A DNA stretch of 64,000 nt from Solen grandis (taxonomy: Eukaryota; Mollusca; Bivalvia; Adapedonta; Solenidae). The position numbers were made by a program, and so were the translations under genes. The DNA is taken from contig CM037782.1 of assembly GCA_021229015.1 (NCBI GenBank), positions 42,399,226-42,463,225 on the forward strand, written 5' to 3'. Shown here in pieces: positions 11,869 through 25,553 of this stretch. The notes beneath the pieces are model-generated. The model was given only the letters and a program-made list of their open reading frames with translations. It did not search any database and was not told the origin of the DNA. Positions within the stretch are counted from its first letter, which is position 1. Every line of letters begins with the position of its first letter.

Positions 11869-12113
11869 ACCTCATATGAACTTGTTTGATACATTGGAAA
11901 ACAGAGCAGACCCTGATCAGACTGCTCCTGGAAGGACTAAGTTCCTTGAAGGAGCTGTTCAGTGTCTCCTCTGTTTGCTCATACAACACTGAAGCTCTAA
12001 TTCTACACAGTCTGCACGGCAAAGAAAAACCCATTGTTTTACATACCATTTCAAGATAAGTAGAATAATATCCATTAACTTATAAATGTGTACATGAATA
12101 TTCATGAGGTAGA
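11869..12113 (-). mobile_element. MITE-like dispersed repeat with TACCTCAT ends and CTGATCAG core
   Basis: The left end reads TACCTCATATGAA and the right end reads TGAATATTCATGAGGTA, an approximate terminal inverted pair. The interior has CCCTGATCAGACTGCTCC, a GGAGCTGTTCAG arm and CCATTGTTTTACAT. Related sequence occurs at 6175-6375, 6525-6743, 22970-23060, 26760-26790 and, in the opposite orientation, 55758-55915. It is assigned as a non-autonomous repeat by structure and copy number only. Confidence 0.6.
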
Positions 12114-12349
12114 GGTTTAACCACTAATATTATAGAACACATAGCTTGATACAAAGTGAGGTAAACATTCACTTTTTAGATATTCTTTTATCATCCTACA
12201 GATAATTAACATTGACATCTGTATGCAACATGTAACTTAATAGTTCACAGATTATCAACCTAGGTATCTTTCCAAATTAACCAACATTGTTATTTTGAAT
12301 ATCAGTCACATAATTAGGTATATACTAAAATAGTTTTGATCTTTCATAT

Positions 12350-12425
12350 ATCGAGTGGTGAGAGCGAAACTACGCTTAGTGCTTATATATTTATAATTAT
12401 GCATAGTTTCGCTTTCACCCCTCCA
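12350..12425. repeat. Fold-back (imperfect inverted repeat)
   Basis: GTGAGAGCGAAACTA at about 12358 pairs with TAGTTTCGCTTTCAC at about 12403 across a ~30-base AT-rich loop. A related TTTTCGCTCTCACGGTG occurs at about 9411. Function unknown; it could be a remnant of a palindromic element. Confidence 0.55.
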
Positions 12426-13701
12426 TAATTATATGTCTTTGAAGTAAATGAAAACCAGAATAAAAACCAGTATCATAACTTGGTGACAGTGCTGTTGCAC
12501 TTTTATGCTAAAGCAATGTTAGCCACAGAGAATAAGGTATGATGGGACAAAGCCTTTTTAGATGGCAGCTTGCCATCTTTAGTAGCTAGAAACACTTACC
12601 AGGCATCGCTGACCTTGTTAATTTGCATATTTTCCATGACAAGTTTAACTGTACCTCTCCACGCATAATGCGGATCCACGCAATGCGATTCTGCACTTAC
12701 AAATACAAATGGAATATGTTACGCAGACCTTTTATTCATAACCATAAGCGCTATTAATGTGCTGTTGTTTGTAAACGTGTTATTTTGCTCTGTAAACATC
12801 CATTTAAAACGTGAACAATATATCCGTGACCCTTATAAATCAGAACAACATCCCAGATTACATACTTGGAGATCTACTCCTGTAAAAAGAAAAAAAGTAG
12901 CACTTTGAATGTCTGAAATTAACCTAAAGTAGTTCACATGTAATTCTGCATGAAAGCGAGTTAGGTTTCTCCCAAAGCATTTCTTAACTTTGAAATAGAA
13001 ACAAAAATTCTAGTATCAAAAACATCAAGTACCTTGTCAAGTTCTACACTTAAGTAACAGCTAGTAGAGAGTGTATATAAATCGGGTCCTAGGGAATGAC
13101 CTACTTCTGAAGTTCATACAGTCATAATTCCGGATTGTTTTGTAACAGAGTGCGTATTCTATTGTCTTACTACCGACTATAGTTGCAGGAGAGTGTGTGG
13201 AGTTTTTGCGTCATGTGGCTTTTGCCTCTATTGTATCAATAATTAAGAATCACATTGTTTTTCCTGTTAATCTGGCTGCCGTCTCTCAGCACATTGAGTG
13301 CTTTGATTCAGTATACTTGATGAGGAAAACCACTCAAAACAATAGCACCAGTTATTAACCCATTATCACACATTTCCACAACTTTGGTAGTTAGGTTGGT
13401 TAGCACGAGTACTTTTTCTGTGCATTTGGAATACCTCCCCTTGACAACATGTTTCATATTGGCTTGATGTGGGGGAAAATGACGTTATTCCAACAAAAAT
13501 AACAGCTAAAAGTGATAATTGGGTCATGTCTGAAATTAAACAAAGAAAGAAACATATAATATAAAGACTATTTGATCAAACATGCTAAGCTGTTGATAGG
13601 ACAAGATATTTTTGGCAAATTTTAAGTTGCAAAGAGACCATAACAGTGGGGAAAAAAACAACATAATTTCCCAATGTCAAACTCAGCTGTGATTTTACTG
13701 A
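12426..13701. other. Unrecognised non-coding sequence
   Basis: No extended open frame and no repeat family shared with the rest of the window is visible. If the left contig is reversed (see the gap), this would be ferlin intron or flank. Confidence 0.4.
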
Positions 13702-15312
13702 AACAAGAGGGCCATGATGGCCCTGAATCGCTCACCTGATTATAAATTAGCAACACATGTTGGATTTTTCATATTGACCTACTTTTTGACCCCACATGAC
13801 CCACTTTTGAACTTGTCCAAGATTTTATGGAAACAAACATTCTGACCAAGTTTCATGAAGATTGGGCCAAAAATGTGGCCTTTAGAGTGTTAACAAGGTT
13901 TTTCTAAGATTTGACCTCATGACCTACTTTTTGATCCCATATGACCCAATTTCGAACCTGTCCAAGATTTCATGGAAACAAACATTTTGACTAAGTTTCA
14001 TTAAGATTAGGCCAAAAATGTGGCCTCTAGAGTGTTAACAAGGTTTTTCTAAGATTTGACCTCGTGACCTACTTTTTGATCCCATATGACCCAATTTCGA
14101 ACCTGTCCAAGATTCCATGGAAACAAACATTCTGACTAAGTTTCATTAAGATTAGGCCAAAAATGTGGCCTCTAGAGTGTTAACAAGGTTTTTCTAAGAT
14201 TTGACCTCGTGACCTACTTTTTGACCCCACATGACCCAATTTCGAACCTGTCCAAGATTTCATGGAAACAAACATTCTGACTAAGTTTCATTAAGATTAG
14301 GCCAAAAATGTGGCCTCTAGAGTGTTAACAAGGTTTTTCTAAGATTTGACCTCGTGACCTACTTTTCGACCCCACATGACCCAAATTCGAACTTGTCCAA
14401 GATTTTATGGAGACAAAAATTCTGACCAAGTTTCATAAAGATTTGGCCAAAAATGTGGCCTCTATAGTGTTAACAAGGTTTTTCTAAGATTTGACCTTAT
14501 GACCTACTTTTTGACCCCACATGACCCAAATTCAAACTTGTCGAAGATTTTATGGAGACAAACATTCTGACCAAGTTCATAAAGATTTGGCCAAAAATGT
14601 GGCCTCTAGAGTGTTAACAAGGTTTTTATAAGACTTGACCTCGTGACCTACTTTAATATAACTCAATCGAAACATTATGGTCATAAACATTGCCAAAATG
14701 TTTGAAGATGATTGCTCAAAAGATGAAGATGCTAGAGTGTAAACAACGTGAAATATGGTATTTTTTTAATATTAAAAGGGGCATTACTTCTGACCTAATT
14801 AACGGATCTCAGCCATAATCAAACTCAATCAAGACTTTATGGTCATAAGCATTGCCATAAAGTTTGAAGATGATTGCTCAAAAGATGAAGATGCTAGAGT
14901 GTAAACAATCTGAAATATGGCATTTTTTTAATATTAAAAGGGGCATAACTTCTGACCTAATTGACGGATCTCAGCCATAATCAAACTCAATTGAGACCTT
15001 ATGGTCATAAGCATTGCCATAAAGTTTAAAGATGATTGCTCAAAAGATGAAGATGCTAGAGTGTAAACAAAGTGAAATATGGCATTTTTTTTAATATTAA
15101 AAGGGGGATAACTCCTGACCTAATTTACGGATCTCAGCCATTATCGAACTCAATGGAGACATTATGGTCATAAACATTGTCTTAAAGTTTGAAGATAATT
15201 GCTTAAGAAATAAAGGTGATAGAGTGTAAACACTAAAAATTGTTGACGCCGCACGACGGACACTCACGGAATCACAATAGCTCACCCTGAGCTTTGCTCA
15301 GGTGAGCTAAAA
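13702..15312 (+). mobile_element. Structured tandem-core element, arm variant CTCACCTGA (copy A1)
   Basis: The left end reads AACAAGAG, the hairpin GGGCCATGATGGCCC, then the arm CGCTCACCTGA. The right end has a GACG-rich stretch (GACGCCGCACGACGGAC), then AATAGCTCACCCTGAGC, a TTTGCTCA hairpin, the arm TCAGGTGAGC and TAAAAA. The interior holds seven ~146 bp units starting near 13772 ('tgacctactttttgacccca ... gtgttaacaaggtttttctaagatt'). Four ~160 bp units follow from about 14650 ('ttatggtcataaacattg', 'gaagatgattgctcaaaag', 'aaggggcataact'). No coding frame is seen. The template is that of copies B1-B3 with different arms. Confidence 0.8.
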
Positions 15313-15400
15313 ATCATATGCTATATATTCCTATATAAAAAAATCATATGCTATATATTCCTATATAAAAAAAATCATATGCTATATATTCCTATATAAA
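15308..15400 (+). repeat. Three-copy tandem repeat, ~30 bp unit
   Basis: The unit is 'atcatatgctatatattcctatata' plus 5-8 A, three times with only A-tract length differences. It fills exactly the space between the right end of element A1 and the left end of the next element (AACAAGAG at 15401). Confidence 0.9.
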
Positions 15401-15533
15401 AACAAGAGGGCAAAGATGGCCCTGTGTCGCTCACCTGATTAAGATGGCTGTGTTAGGCAAAATGACAAAAAATCTGGCATCTAAAGTGTTTTTCTAACAT
15501 TTGACTAAGTGGCCTACATTCTGATCCTACCTG
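15401..15533 (+). mobile_element. 5' end of another structured element, cut by the assembly gap
   Basis: It begins AACAAGAG, then GGCAAAGATGGCCCT and CGCTCACCTGA, as in copy A1. The first ~130 bases are present before the run of N. Confidence 0.75.
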
Positions 15534-15633
15534 NNNNNNNNNNNNNNNNNNNNNNNNNNNNNNNNNNNNNNNNNNNNNNNNNNNNNNNNNNNNNNNNNNN
15601 NNNNNNNNNNNNNNNNNNNNNNNNNNNNNNNNN
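15534..15633. other. Assembly gap, exactly 100 N
   Basis: A round 100-base N run is the usual placeholder for a scaffold join of unknown length. Everything left of it is one contig and everything right another, so their relative order and orientation are less certain than the sequence itself. This matters because ferlin exons on the two sides are in opposite orientations. Confidence 0.98.
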
Positions 15634-16685
15634 AGACAAGATACCTGAAAATGAATAGGAAGCAGGAGAGGAAATGGATATATTTAGAAGGGAGTTATCA
15701 TACCACCTGGTGTTAATGGACATTATTTTAATGATTATTTTATTCTTAATTCCAAAATATGTAAATTGCATTGGTGTCATAATAAATAATAGTATTCATT
15801 GTTTTGTGTATTATAATTATTCAAGAAAAAATTGTATTAAAGAAAGTGATAATGAATCATGTATATTTTAATCACTTTATAATGATATATTGGTTTGTGA
15901 AAGTGATAATGCAAACATACAGACAAACACATTTATTCTCTGTCTTCCTTGATTTATTGTTTATAATTGTGAGAGGATTTCATTGCAAAATTTCAGGCAA
16001 GCTAGTGCTAAGGAATACTACAAAAAAGAAATTTGCTGGTGTTTTTTCAATTTCTGAATTTTTAATGGGATAGGTTTTATGTACGAACTATATTATTTAC
16101 CTAATACCTTAATTTATTTTTTCAAAGTGAGTTATATTGTGGAATGTGCTTTGAAAGAATATTAAGAAATTTCACATTCAAGGTATAACCCCCCAAATAC
16201 CCATATTCCATATCTTGCAACTTAATGGAAATATTTCTATGAAACTTTGTCACTTTGAAGACATCCAAAAACAAAAATGTTTCACCGAGAGTTTTTCCAG
16301 GTTTTATTAGATGTAGGGTAGATAATCTGTATTTAAGTTAACATTGAAGTCTATGGGAAATATACAAATTCTATGAATATGAAAAATTGAATTTCATTTT
16401 TGAGAAAAAATCATGGTAAAAAGAGGCATTATATGATTCTGATTCAAATTTCATGAACACATCTAACTTTACCATAGTAAGTTGGAGAAAATCACTTTTT
16501 TGTAGTTTTCAGGGGAGATAACTCATGACAACAAAATTATAAAAGGGGAGGTAATAAAAGAATTTCTGTCATGTGTAATAACATGTTAATTTGCCTTTAA
16601 GATTTCCATGGTTTGACATTTTAAAAGCTTATATTGTGTAGTTATATGTATGGTTTTGATGGTCATTATGGAGCATATACCTTAA
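15634..16685. other. AT-rich non-coding sequence
   Basis: Open stretches around 15674-16073 are short, AT-driven and overlap each other in two frames; I do not believe they are genes. A region at about 16200-16560 ('aggggagataactcatgaca') resembles repeat-derived sequence. Probably a ferlin intron upstream of the exon at 17288. Confidence 0.4.
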
Positions 16686-16919
16686 CCTTTTCCCTCATAG
16701 AGGAAACCATGAAAAGACCTATGCGAACAACATAAAACCATATCAGCCTGCGAGTAACTCGCAGGCTGATCAGGTTTTATGCTGTTCGCTGCTCCTCAGT
16801 GGTCTTGAAATGAGGACTTTATAATTAAATTTGGTAAGGTTTAATTGTGGTTTTCTGCAGATCAGGCTTTATGTGGTACCTATTGAGTGCGTCAAAATAA
16901 GTCTGTATGAGGGAAAGGG
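16686..16919 (+). mobile_element. piggyBac-type MITE, full-length copy (234 bp)
   Basis: TTAA lies on both sides (16682-16685 and 16920-16923). The ends are CCTTTTCCCTCATAGAG and GTATGAGGGAAAGGG. The centre carries a long palindrome: CAGCCTGCGAGTAACTCGCAGGCTG, flanked by arms GCGAACAACATAAAACC and GGTTTTATGCTGTTCGC. It is the same length as the copy at 36312. It lies in what is probably a ferlin intron. Confidence 0.9.
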
Positions 16920-17242
16920 TTAATCAGAAGTGAATTACAGGGCATAAACCTTACTAAGAATTGCTAAACACCAGGTATAGAGCCAGGAGACTGCCAGTGC
17001 TAAAATAGCTTGCAAAATTGCTTTGCAAAGCACTAGACCAGCCCTGACCCTTTACCATGACCCCTGACCCTTTATTTGTGAATATGACCTATATGCCCAA
17101 TACAAAACTACCGTATAACTTGCTGATGATTCACCAGTGCCTTAGGGATGATGAAGAAGGAACACTAAAATCTTTCAAGAGTAAAAATGCTTTCCATCTG
17201 ATCTTGCTCTTCTGTTGTACTCCATGGTGTGATAATGGCTGA

Positions 17243-20443
<3,201 letters not shown>

Positions 20444-20624
20444 TCGTCCAGACTCATCCTTCATGTGGTTCCTGAACCCGCTGAAGTCACTGCGCTACAT
20501 CCTCTGGCACAACTACAAGTGGATGATCCTCAAGATCCTCCTGATTCTGCTCCTCGCCGTCCTCCTCGCCCTCTTCTTCTACTCCATGCCTGGATACACT
20601 GTCAAGAAAATCTTCAATGCTTGA
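20444..20624 (+). CDS. OTOF-like: Ferlin (otoferlin-like) last coding exon: transmembrane anchor and stop
   Basis: Starting at T20444, which completes Asn with AA from the previous exon, 59 codons follow and then TGA at 20622-20624. The peptide begins [15 protein letters not shown], then [13 protein letters not shown], a hydrophobic run of about 22 residues ([15 protein letters not shown]), and ends [12 protein letters not shown]. Ferlins are tail-anchored in vesicle or plasma membrane with multiple cytosolic C2 domains. The RPD-SF-WF-NP signature, the single C-terminal helix and a short luminal tail with PGY-VKK are what the family shows, and the tail is most like otoferlin, the Ca2+ sensor of synaptic-vesicle exocytosis in vertebrate hair cells. 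GC content is clearly above the surrounding introns. Subfamily (type II) is strongly suggested, orthology less certain. Confidence 0.95.
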
Positions 20625-21105
20625 AAATCTTCAGTGAATGGAGGCCTTAAATTACTACATGCCTCGATACATTGCCAAGAATCTTCATTGCACGAAGACG
20701 TTTTTTGTTCTTCACATTATTGCTGAGATAAAATGTTCAGAGATTCTTTTTTTTTCTTGGCCTTCTGCTGGCTTGGGTCAAACTTCTTCAAACCTATGAG
20801 GCTATTTTGCCTCACATGGTGCAACACCATTCGGAAATTCTTTATTTGAAAGAAGTGCTGAATCAATTGAATGAACTGGAGAGCTTTATTGACCAATAAG
20901 AGGCACTCATAGAACAGTGTATTGTAGGTTATAAAATCAGTGGACATACAAGATTTCAAACAATTTCTGTCACTTCTTAAATATGAGGAAAAGTTTACAC
21001 TTCAGATGTTTAGTCAAACAGATGCAGTTTGAGTTAAGTAACCATTTTCTCAACATGTATATATAGATATGGAGATTTTTCTTTCATCTGTAAAAGTAAA
21101 GTCAT
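20625..21105 (+). other. Ferlin 3' UTR and flank
   Basis: Sequence follows the ferlin stop with no recognisable repeat until element A3 at 21106. At 20655-20690 there is a degenerate echo of the exon end ('atgcctcgatacattgccaagaatcttcattgc' against 'atgcctggatacactgtcaagaaaatcttcaatgc' at 20587-20621), so the last coding bases look locally duplicated in the UTR. I see no AATAAA before the repeat; the first is at 21380, inside it. Confidence 0.6.
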
Positions 21106-22349
21106 TTTTAGCTCACCTGAGCACAATGTGCTCAAGGTGAGCTATTGTTATTGCCTTTTGTCCAGCGTGTGGGTGTCCTTGCGTGCGTCCGGCATGAACA
21201 ATCATATTTAAACAACATCTCCTCCTAAACCGCTGAATGGATTTTGACCAATTTCACAGGAATCATCCTTATGGTGTCTTCTATCAAAATTGTTCAAATT
21301 ATTTCAATTGGTTGAAAAAGTAGGTCAAAGGAGCTAAAACTAGATTTTAAGATTTTAAAACTAGGCTTATATAGGAAAAAATAAATAGAAAAATCTACTG
21401 TTCAGAAACCACAAGGACTGGAGTTAAGATATTTGGTGTGTAACATGGACTTTTGAGCATCTTCCAGGTTTGTTCAAATCATGCCCGTTTGGGTCAAAGT
21501 TTGCCCAGCCCCAGGGGTCACTTGATTTTACATAGGCTAAAATAGGCAAATCTAGAAAAAAAAATCTTCTCAGAAACCACAAGGCCTGGAGTTTAGATAT
21601 TTGGTTTATAACATTGCCTTATGGACATCTGCCAAGTTTGTTCAAAATCATGGCCCTGGGAATAAAATTTGTCCCGCCCTGGTGGTCACTTGATTTAACA
21701 TAGACTTATATGGAAAAAAAACAACTAGAAAAATCTTCTTTTCAGAAACCACAAGGTCTGGAGTTAAGATATTTGGTGTGTAAATAACCTTATGAACATC
21801 ACCAGGTTTGTTCAAATCATGGCCCTGGTTCAAAATTGACCCTGCCCCAGGGCTCATTTTATTTTACATAGGCTTAAATATGAAAATCTAGAAAAAAATT
21901 CTTGTCAGAAACTAAAAGGCCAGGAGTTGAGATACATGTATATGTATTTGGTTTATAACATTGCCTTATGGACATTTACCAAGTTTGTTCAAATCATGGT
22001 CCTGGGGTCAAAATTGGCCCTGCCACAGGGATCACTTTATTTTACATAGACTTACATAGGAAAGATTTTTAAAAGATATCCTTATCAGAAACCACAAGAT
22101 CATTGGTTTAGTTATTTGGTATGTAACATGGCCTTGTGGACCTGAACCAAGTTTTCAAATCATGGCCCTGGGGTCAAAATTGGTCCCATGCTAGGGTTCA
22201 ATTGTTGTTGTTTTTACCACATGTAAACTTTTGGCGTGGAATTCAGATTATATTGCTGTTTTTTTGCATGGATTATGTATTCAGTATGACTAAGTTGTAA
22301 AAGCAATATTTCTCAGGTGAGCGGTTCAGGGCCATCTTGGCCTCTTGTT
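21106..22349 (-). mobile_element. Structured tandem-core element, CTCACCTGA arms, reverse orientation (A3)
   Basis: Read on the minus strand, the 5' end is AACAAGAGGCCAAGATGGCC, then CGCTCACCTGA. The 3' end is AATAGCTCACCTTGAGC, a hairpin (GAGCACATTGTGCTC), TCAGGTGAGC and TAAAAA. The interior holds about six degenerate ~155 bp cores ('cagaaaccacaaggcctggagttaagatatttggt', 'tttgttcaaatcatggccctgggg' on the plus strand), a different core from that in A1 inside the same kind of ends. Confidence 0.8.
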
Positions 22350-23103
22350 TTGGAGGGGGATTCATTTTTTTTTTTTTTATGATGACTTTACTGACAAAAC
22401 TACTTTTCCGTTCAGTATGGACCTCACATTTCCTGGAAGATAATTCCACTAATACCCAGGAAATTATTTTTTACATAGACAAAAAATGATTTTTACAATT
22501 TTTTATATTTACTCAAAAACCTACTCTAATGAAGAGGCAAGATCAAGCAAAATCTGAATTTAGACTCTTATTCTGCAAAATCATGATCAAGGGTGTTATT
22601 TTTTGTTGACTGGTTATGTATTATTTCCTGTTTGGATAATTGTGACAATTTTCTATGCAAAAATATGTATATACAGTCTGTAAGAAGATCCAGATACTTT
22701 CCTTGTCATATGTTAGTTTCCTCTTGGGCATCTTGAATAAGCCTATATTTGTGTTTATTTCAGCTGGACTGGGTCATAAAAATTGGCCAGGTTGTTACAT
22801 TCTATTGTCCTATTGTATTTCCTTATTATACATTTCCTCAATATCACACTCCTTTTCATTTTTTTGTTTACTTTATGGATGTGGTCCAAAAAAATACCTG
22901 CCACAAAACAAATCTAAATACTTCCTTTGTCCAGTGGTTTGAACTCTCCTACTTGTCCTTTTTCCCTTCACCTCATGCACATTCATGTACAAATTTATGA
23001 CATGATGAATATTGATTAACTGAACATTACTGAAACAATAGATTTTCTTTGCTGTGCCCCCTGGAGAATTTGAGTATGAGTAAACAGAGAACGAACAGTC
23101 TAT
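22350..23103. other. Unrecognised AT-rich sequence
   Basis: Overlapping short open frames at 22655-23000 are not supported by homology that I can see. About 22970-23060 resembles the dispersed repeat at 11869-12113 ('cctcatg', 'acattcatg', 'tttctttgctgtg'). Confidence 0.4.
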
Positions 23104-25553
23104 AGTATAGGTGTCTGGGTCTGATGTTTCAAAGTGTATGTATCACTGTTTGTCAGTGTCGAACATGTCATATAAGTAAGTTGTCTGGGACTGACTTTTG
23201 TCAAGGTATGTATGCACTGTTTGTCATGTCAGAACATGTATTGAATAAAGGAATGGTTGTCTTGGTCTGGCCACTGTTTTCAAATTATGTAGCACTGTTT
23301 GTCAAAGTGATCAGAACAGTTTATATAAGGTATGGGGTTGTCTGGGTCTGCACGTTGTCAAGTGTATGTATGTCACTGTTTGTCAAGGTGTCAGAACATG
23401 TTTGCAAGTATAAGGTATCTGGTGGTTTAGTCTGGGACTGCACCTTTTGTGGTTCAATATTTGTAATGTATGCACTGTTTGTCAAGGTGTCAGAACATGT
23501 TTATATAAGGTATGGGTTGTCTGGGTCTGCACTGTTTCAGTTCAGAACAGTGTATATAGTAAGTTCTGACTGATTTGTCAAGTGTCAGAACATTCATATA
23601 TAAGGTATGGGTTGTCTGGGTCTGCTGCAATCAACAATTAGATATGTGTCAAGGTGTCGGAACATGTCAATATAAGGTATGGGTTTTCTGGGCTGCACTG
23701 TTTGTCAAAGTGTAATAAGTATGCACTGTTTGTCAAGGTGTCAGAACAGTTCATATAAGGTATAGGGTTGTCTGGGTCTGCACTGTTTGTGCAAAGTGAT
23801 AGTAACGTTCAATTCAAACTGTTATATAAGGAATGGGTTTATCTGGGTCTGCACTGTTTGTCAAGTGTCAGAAATCAAAAGGTAAAGGTTGAAGTTTATC
23901 TAGGGTCTGCACTGTTTGTCAAGGTGTCAGAACATGTCAATATAAGGTATAGGGTTTGTCTGGGACTGCACTGTTTGTCAAGTGCGAACATGTCAATATA
24001 AGGTATAGGTTCTGGAGCACTGTTTGTCAAGGTTTCAGAACATGTCATATAAGGTATAGGGTTGTCTGGGACTGCACTGTTTGTCAAGGTGTCAGAACAG
24101 TCAATAAAGGTATAGGGTTTGTCTGGGTCTGACAGTTTGTCAAGGTGTCAGAACATTCATATAAGGTATTGGGTTGCTTTGGGTCTGCACTGTTTGTCAA
24201 GGTGTCAGAACATGTCTATATAAGGTTTGGGTTTATCTGGGACTGCACTGTTTGTCAAGGTGTCAGAACATGGTAATATAAGGTATGGGTTTATCTGGGT
24301 CTGCACTGTTTGTCAAGGTGTCAGAACATGTCAATATAAGGTATAGGGTTGTCTGGGTCTGCACTGTTTGTCAAGGTGTCAGAACACGTTTATATAAGGT
24401 ATTGGGTTGTCTGGGTCTGCACTGCTTGTCAAGGTGTCAGAACACGTTTATATAAGGTATGTGTTTATCTGGGTCTGCACTGTTTGTCAAGGTGTCAGAA
24501 CATGTCAATATAAGGTTTGGGTTTATCTGGGTCTGCACTGTTTGTCAAGGTGTCAGAACATGTCAATATAAGGTATAGGGTTGTCTGGGACTGCACTGTT
24601 TGTCAAGGTGTCAGAACATGTCAATATAAGGTATAGGGTTGTCTGGGTCTGCACTGTTTGTCAAGGTGTCTGAACATGTCAATATTAGGTATAGGGTTGT
24701 CTGGGTCTGCACTGTTTGTCAAGGTGTCAGAACATGTCAATATAAGGTATAGGGTTGTCTGGGTCTGCACTGTTTGTCAAGGTGTCAGAACATGTCAATA
24801 TAAGGTATAGGGTTGTCTGGGTCTGCACTGTTTGTCAAGGTGTCAGAACATGTCTATATAAGGTATGGGTTTATCTGGGACTGCACTGTTTGTCAAGGTG
24901 TCAGAACATGTCTATATAAGGTATGGGTTTATCTGGGCTTGCACTGTTTGTCAAGGTGTCAGAACATGTCAATATAAGGTATAGGGTTGTCTGGGACTGC
25001 ACTGTTTGTCAAGGTGTCAGAACATGTCAATATAAGGTAAAGGGTTGTCTGGGACTGCACTGTTTGTCAAGGTGTCAGAACATGTCAATATAAGGTATAG
25101 GGGTTGTCTGGGTCTGCACTGTTTGTCAAGGTGTCAGAACATGTCTATATAAGGTATGGGTTGTCTGGGACTGCACTGTTTGTCAAGGTGTCAGAACATG
25201 TCTATATAAGGTATAGGGTTGTCTGGGTCTGCACTGTTTTTCAAAGTGTATGTATGCACTGTTTGTCAAGGTGTCAGAACATGTCTATATAAGGTATAGG
25301 GTTGTCTGGGTCTGCACTGTTTGTCAAGGTGTATGTATACACTGTGTGTATGTATGCACTGTTTGTCAAGGTGTCAGAACATGTCTATATAAGGTATAGG
25401 GTTGTCTGGGTCTGCACTGTTTGTCAAGGTGTATGTATCACTGTTTGTCAAGGTGTATGTATACACTGTTTGTCAAGGTGTATGTATACACTGTTTGTCA
25501 AGGTGTATGTATGCACTGTTTGTCAAGGTGTCAGAACACATTTATATAAGGTA
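23104..25553 (+). repeat. Satellite-like tandem array, ~60 bp unit, about 40 units
   Basis: The consensus unit is 'ggttgtctgggtctgcactg' + 'tttgtcaaggtgtcagaaca' + 'tgtcaatataaggtataggg'. The left ~1 kb (23104-24100) is degenerate with many indels, while 24180-25230 is nearly homogeneous. The right edge (about 25330-25520) collapses into a ~25 bp sub-repeat, 'aaggtgtatgtatacactgtttgtc', four times in a row. Open frames through the array are a by-product of the repeat and not genes. Confidence 0.97.

Noticed and set aside
12601..12650. Possible small minus-strand exon between a GGTACAG acceptor and a TGGTAAGTG donor
   Set aside because: Only 49 bp, open in two frames, and neither peptide resembles ferlin or any family I know.
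13702..15312. Canonical Helitron
   Set aside because: There is a hairpin near a CTAA at the 3' end, but no TC at the 5' start, and the long matched inverted arms are not a canonical Helitron feature. A Helentron-type relation remains possible.
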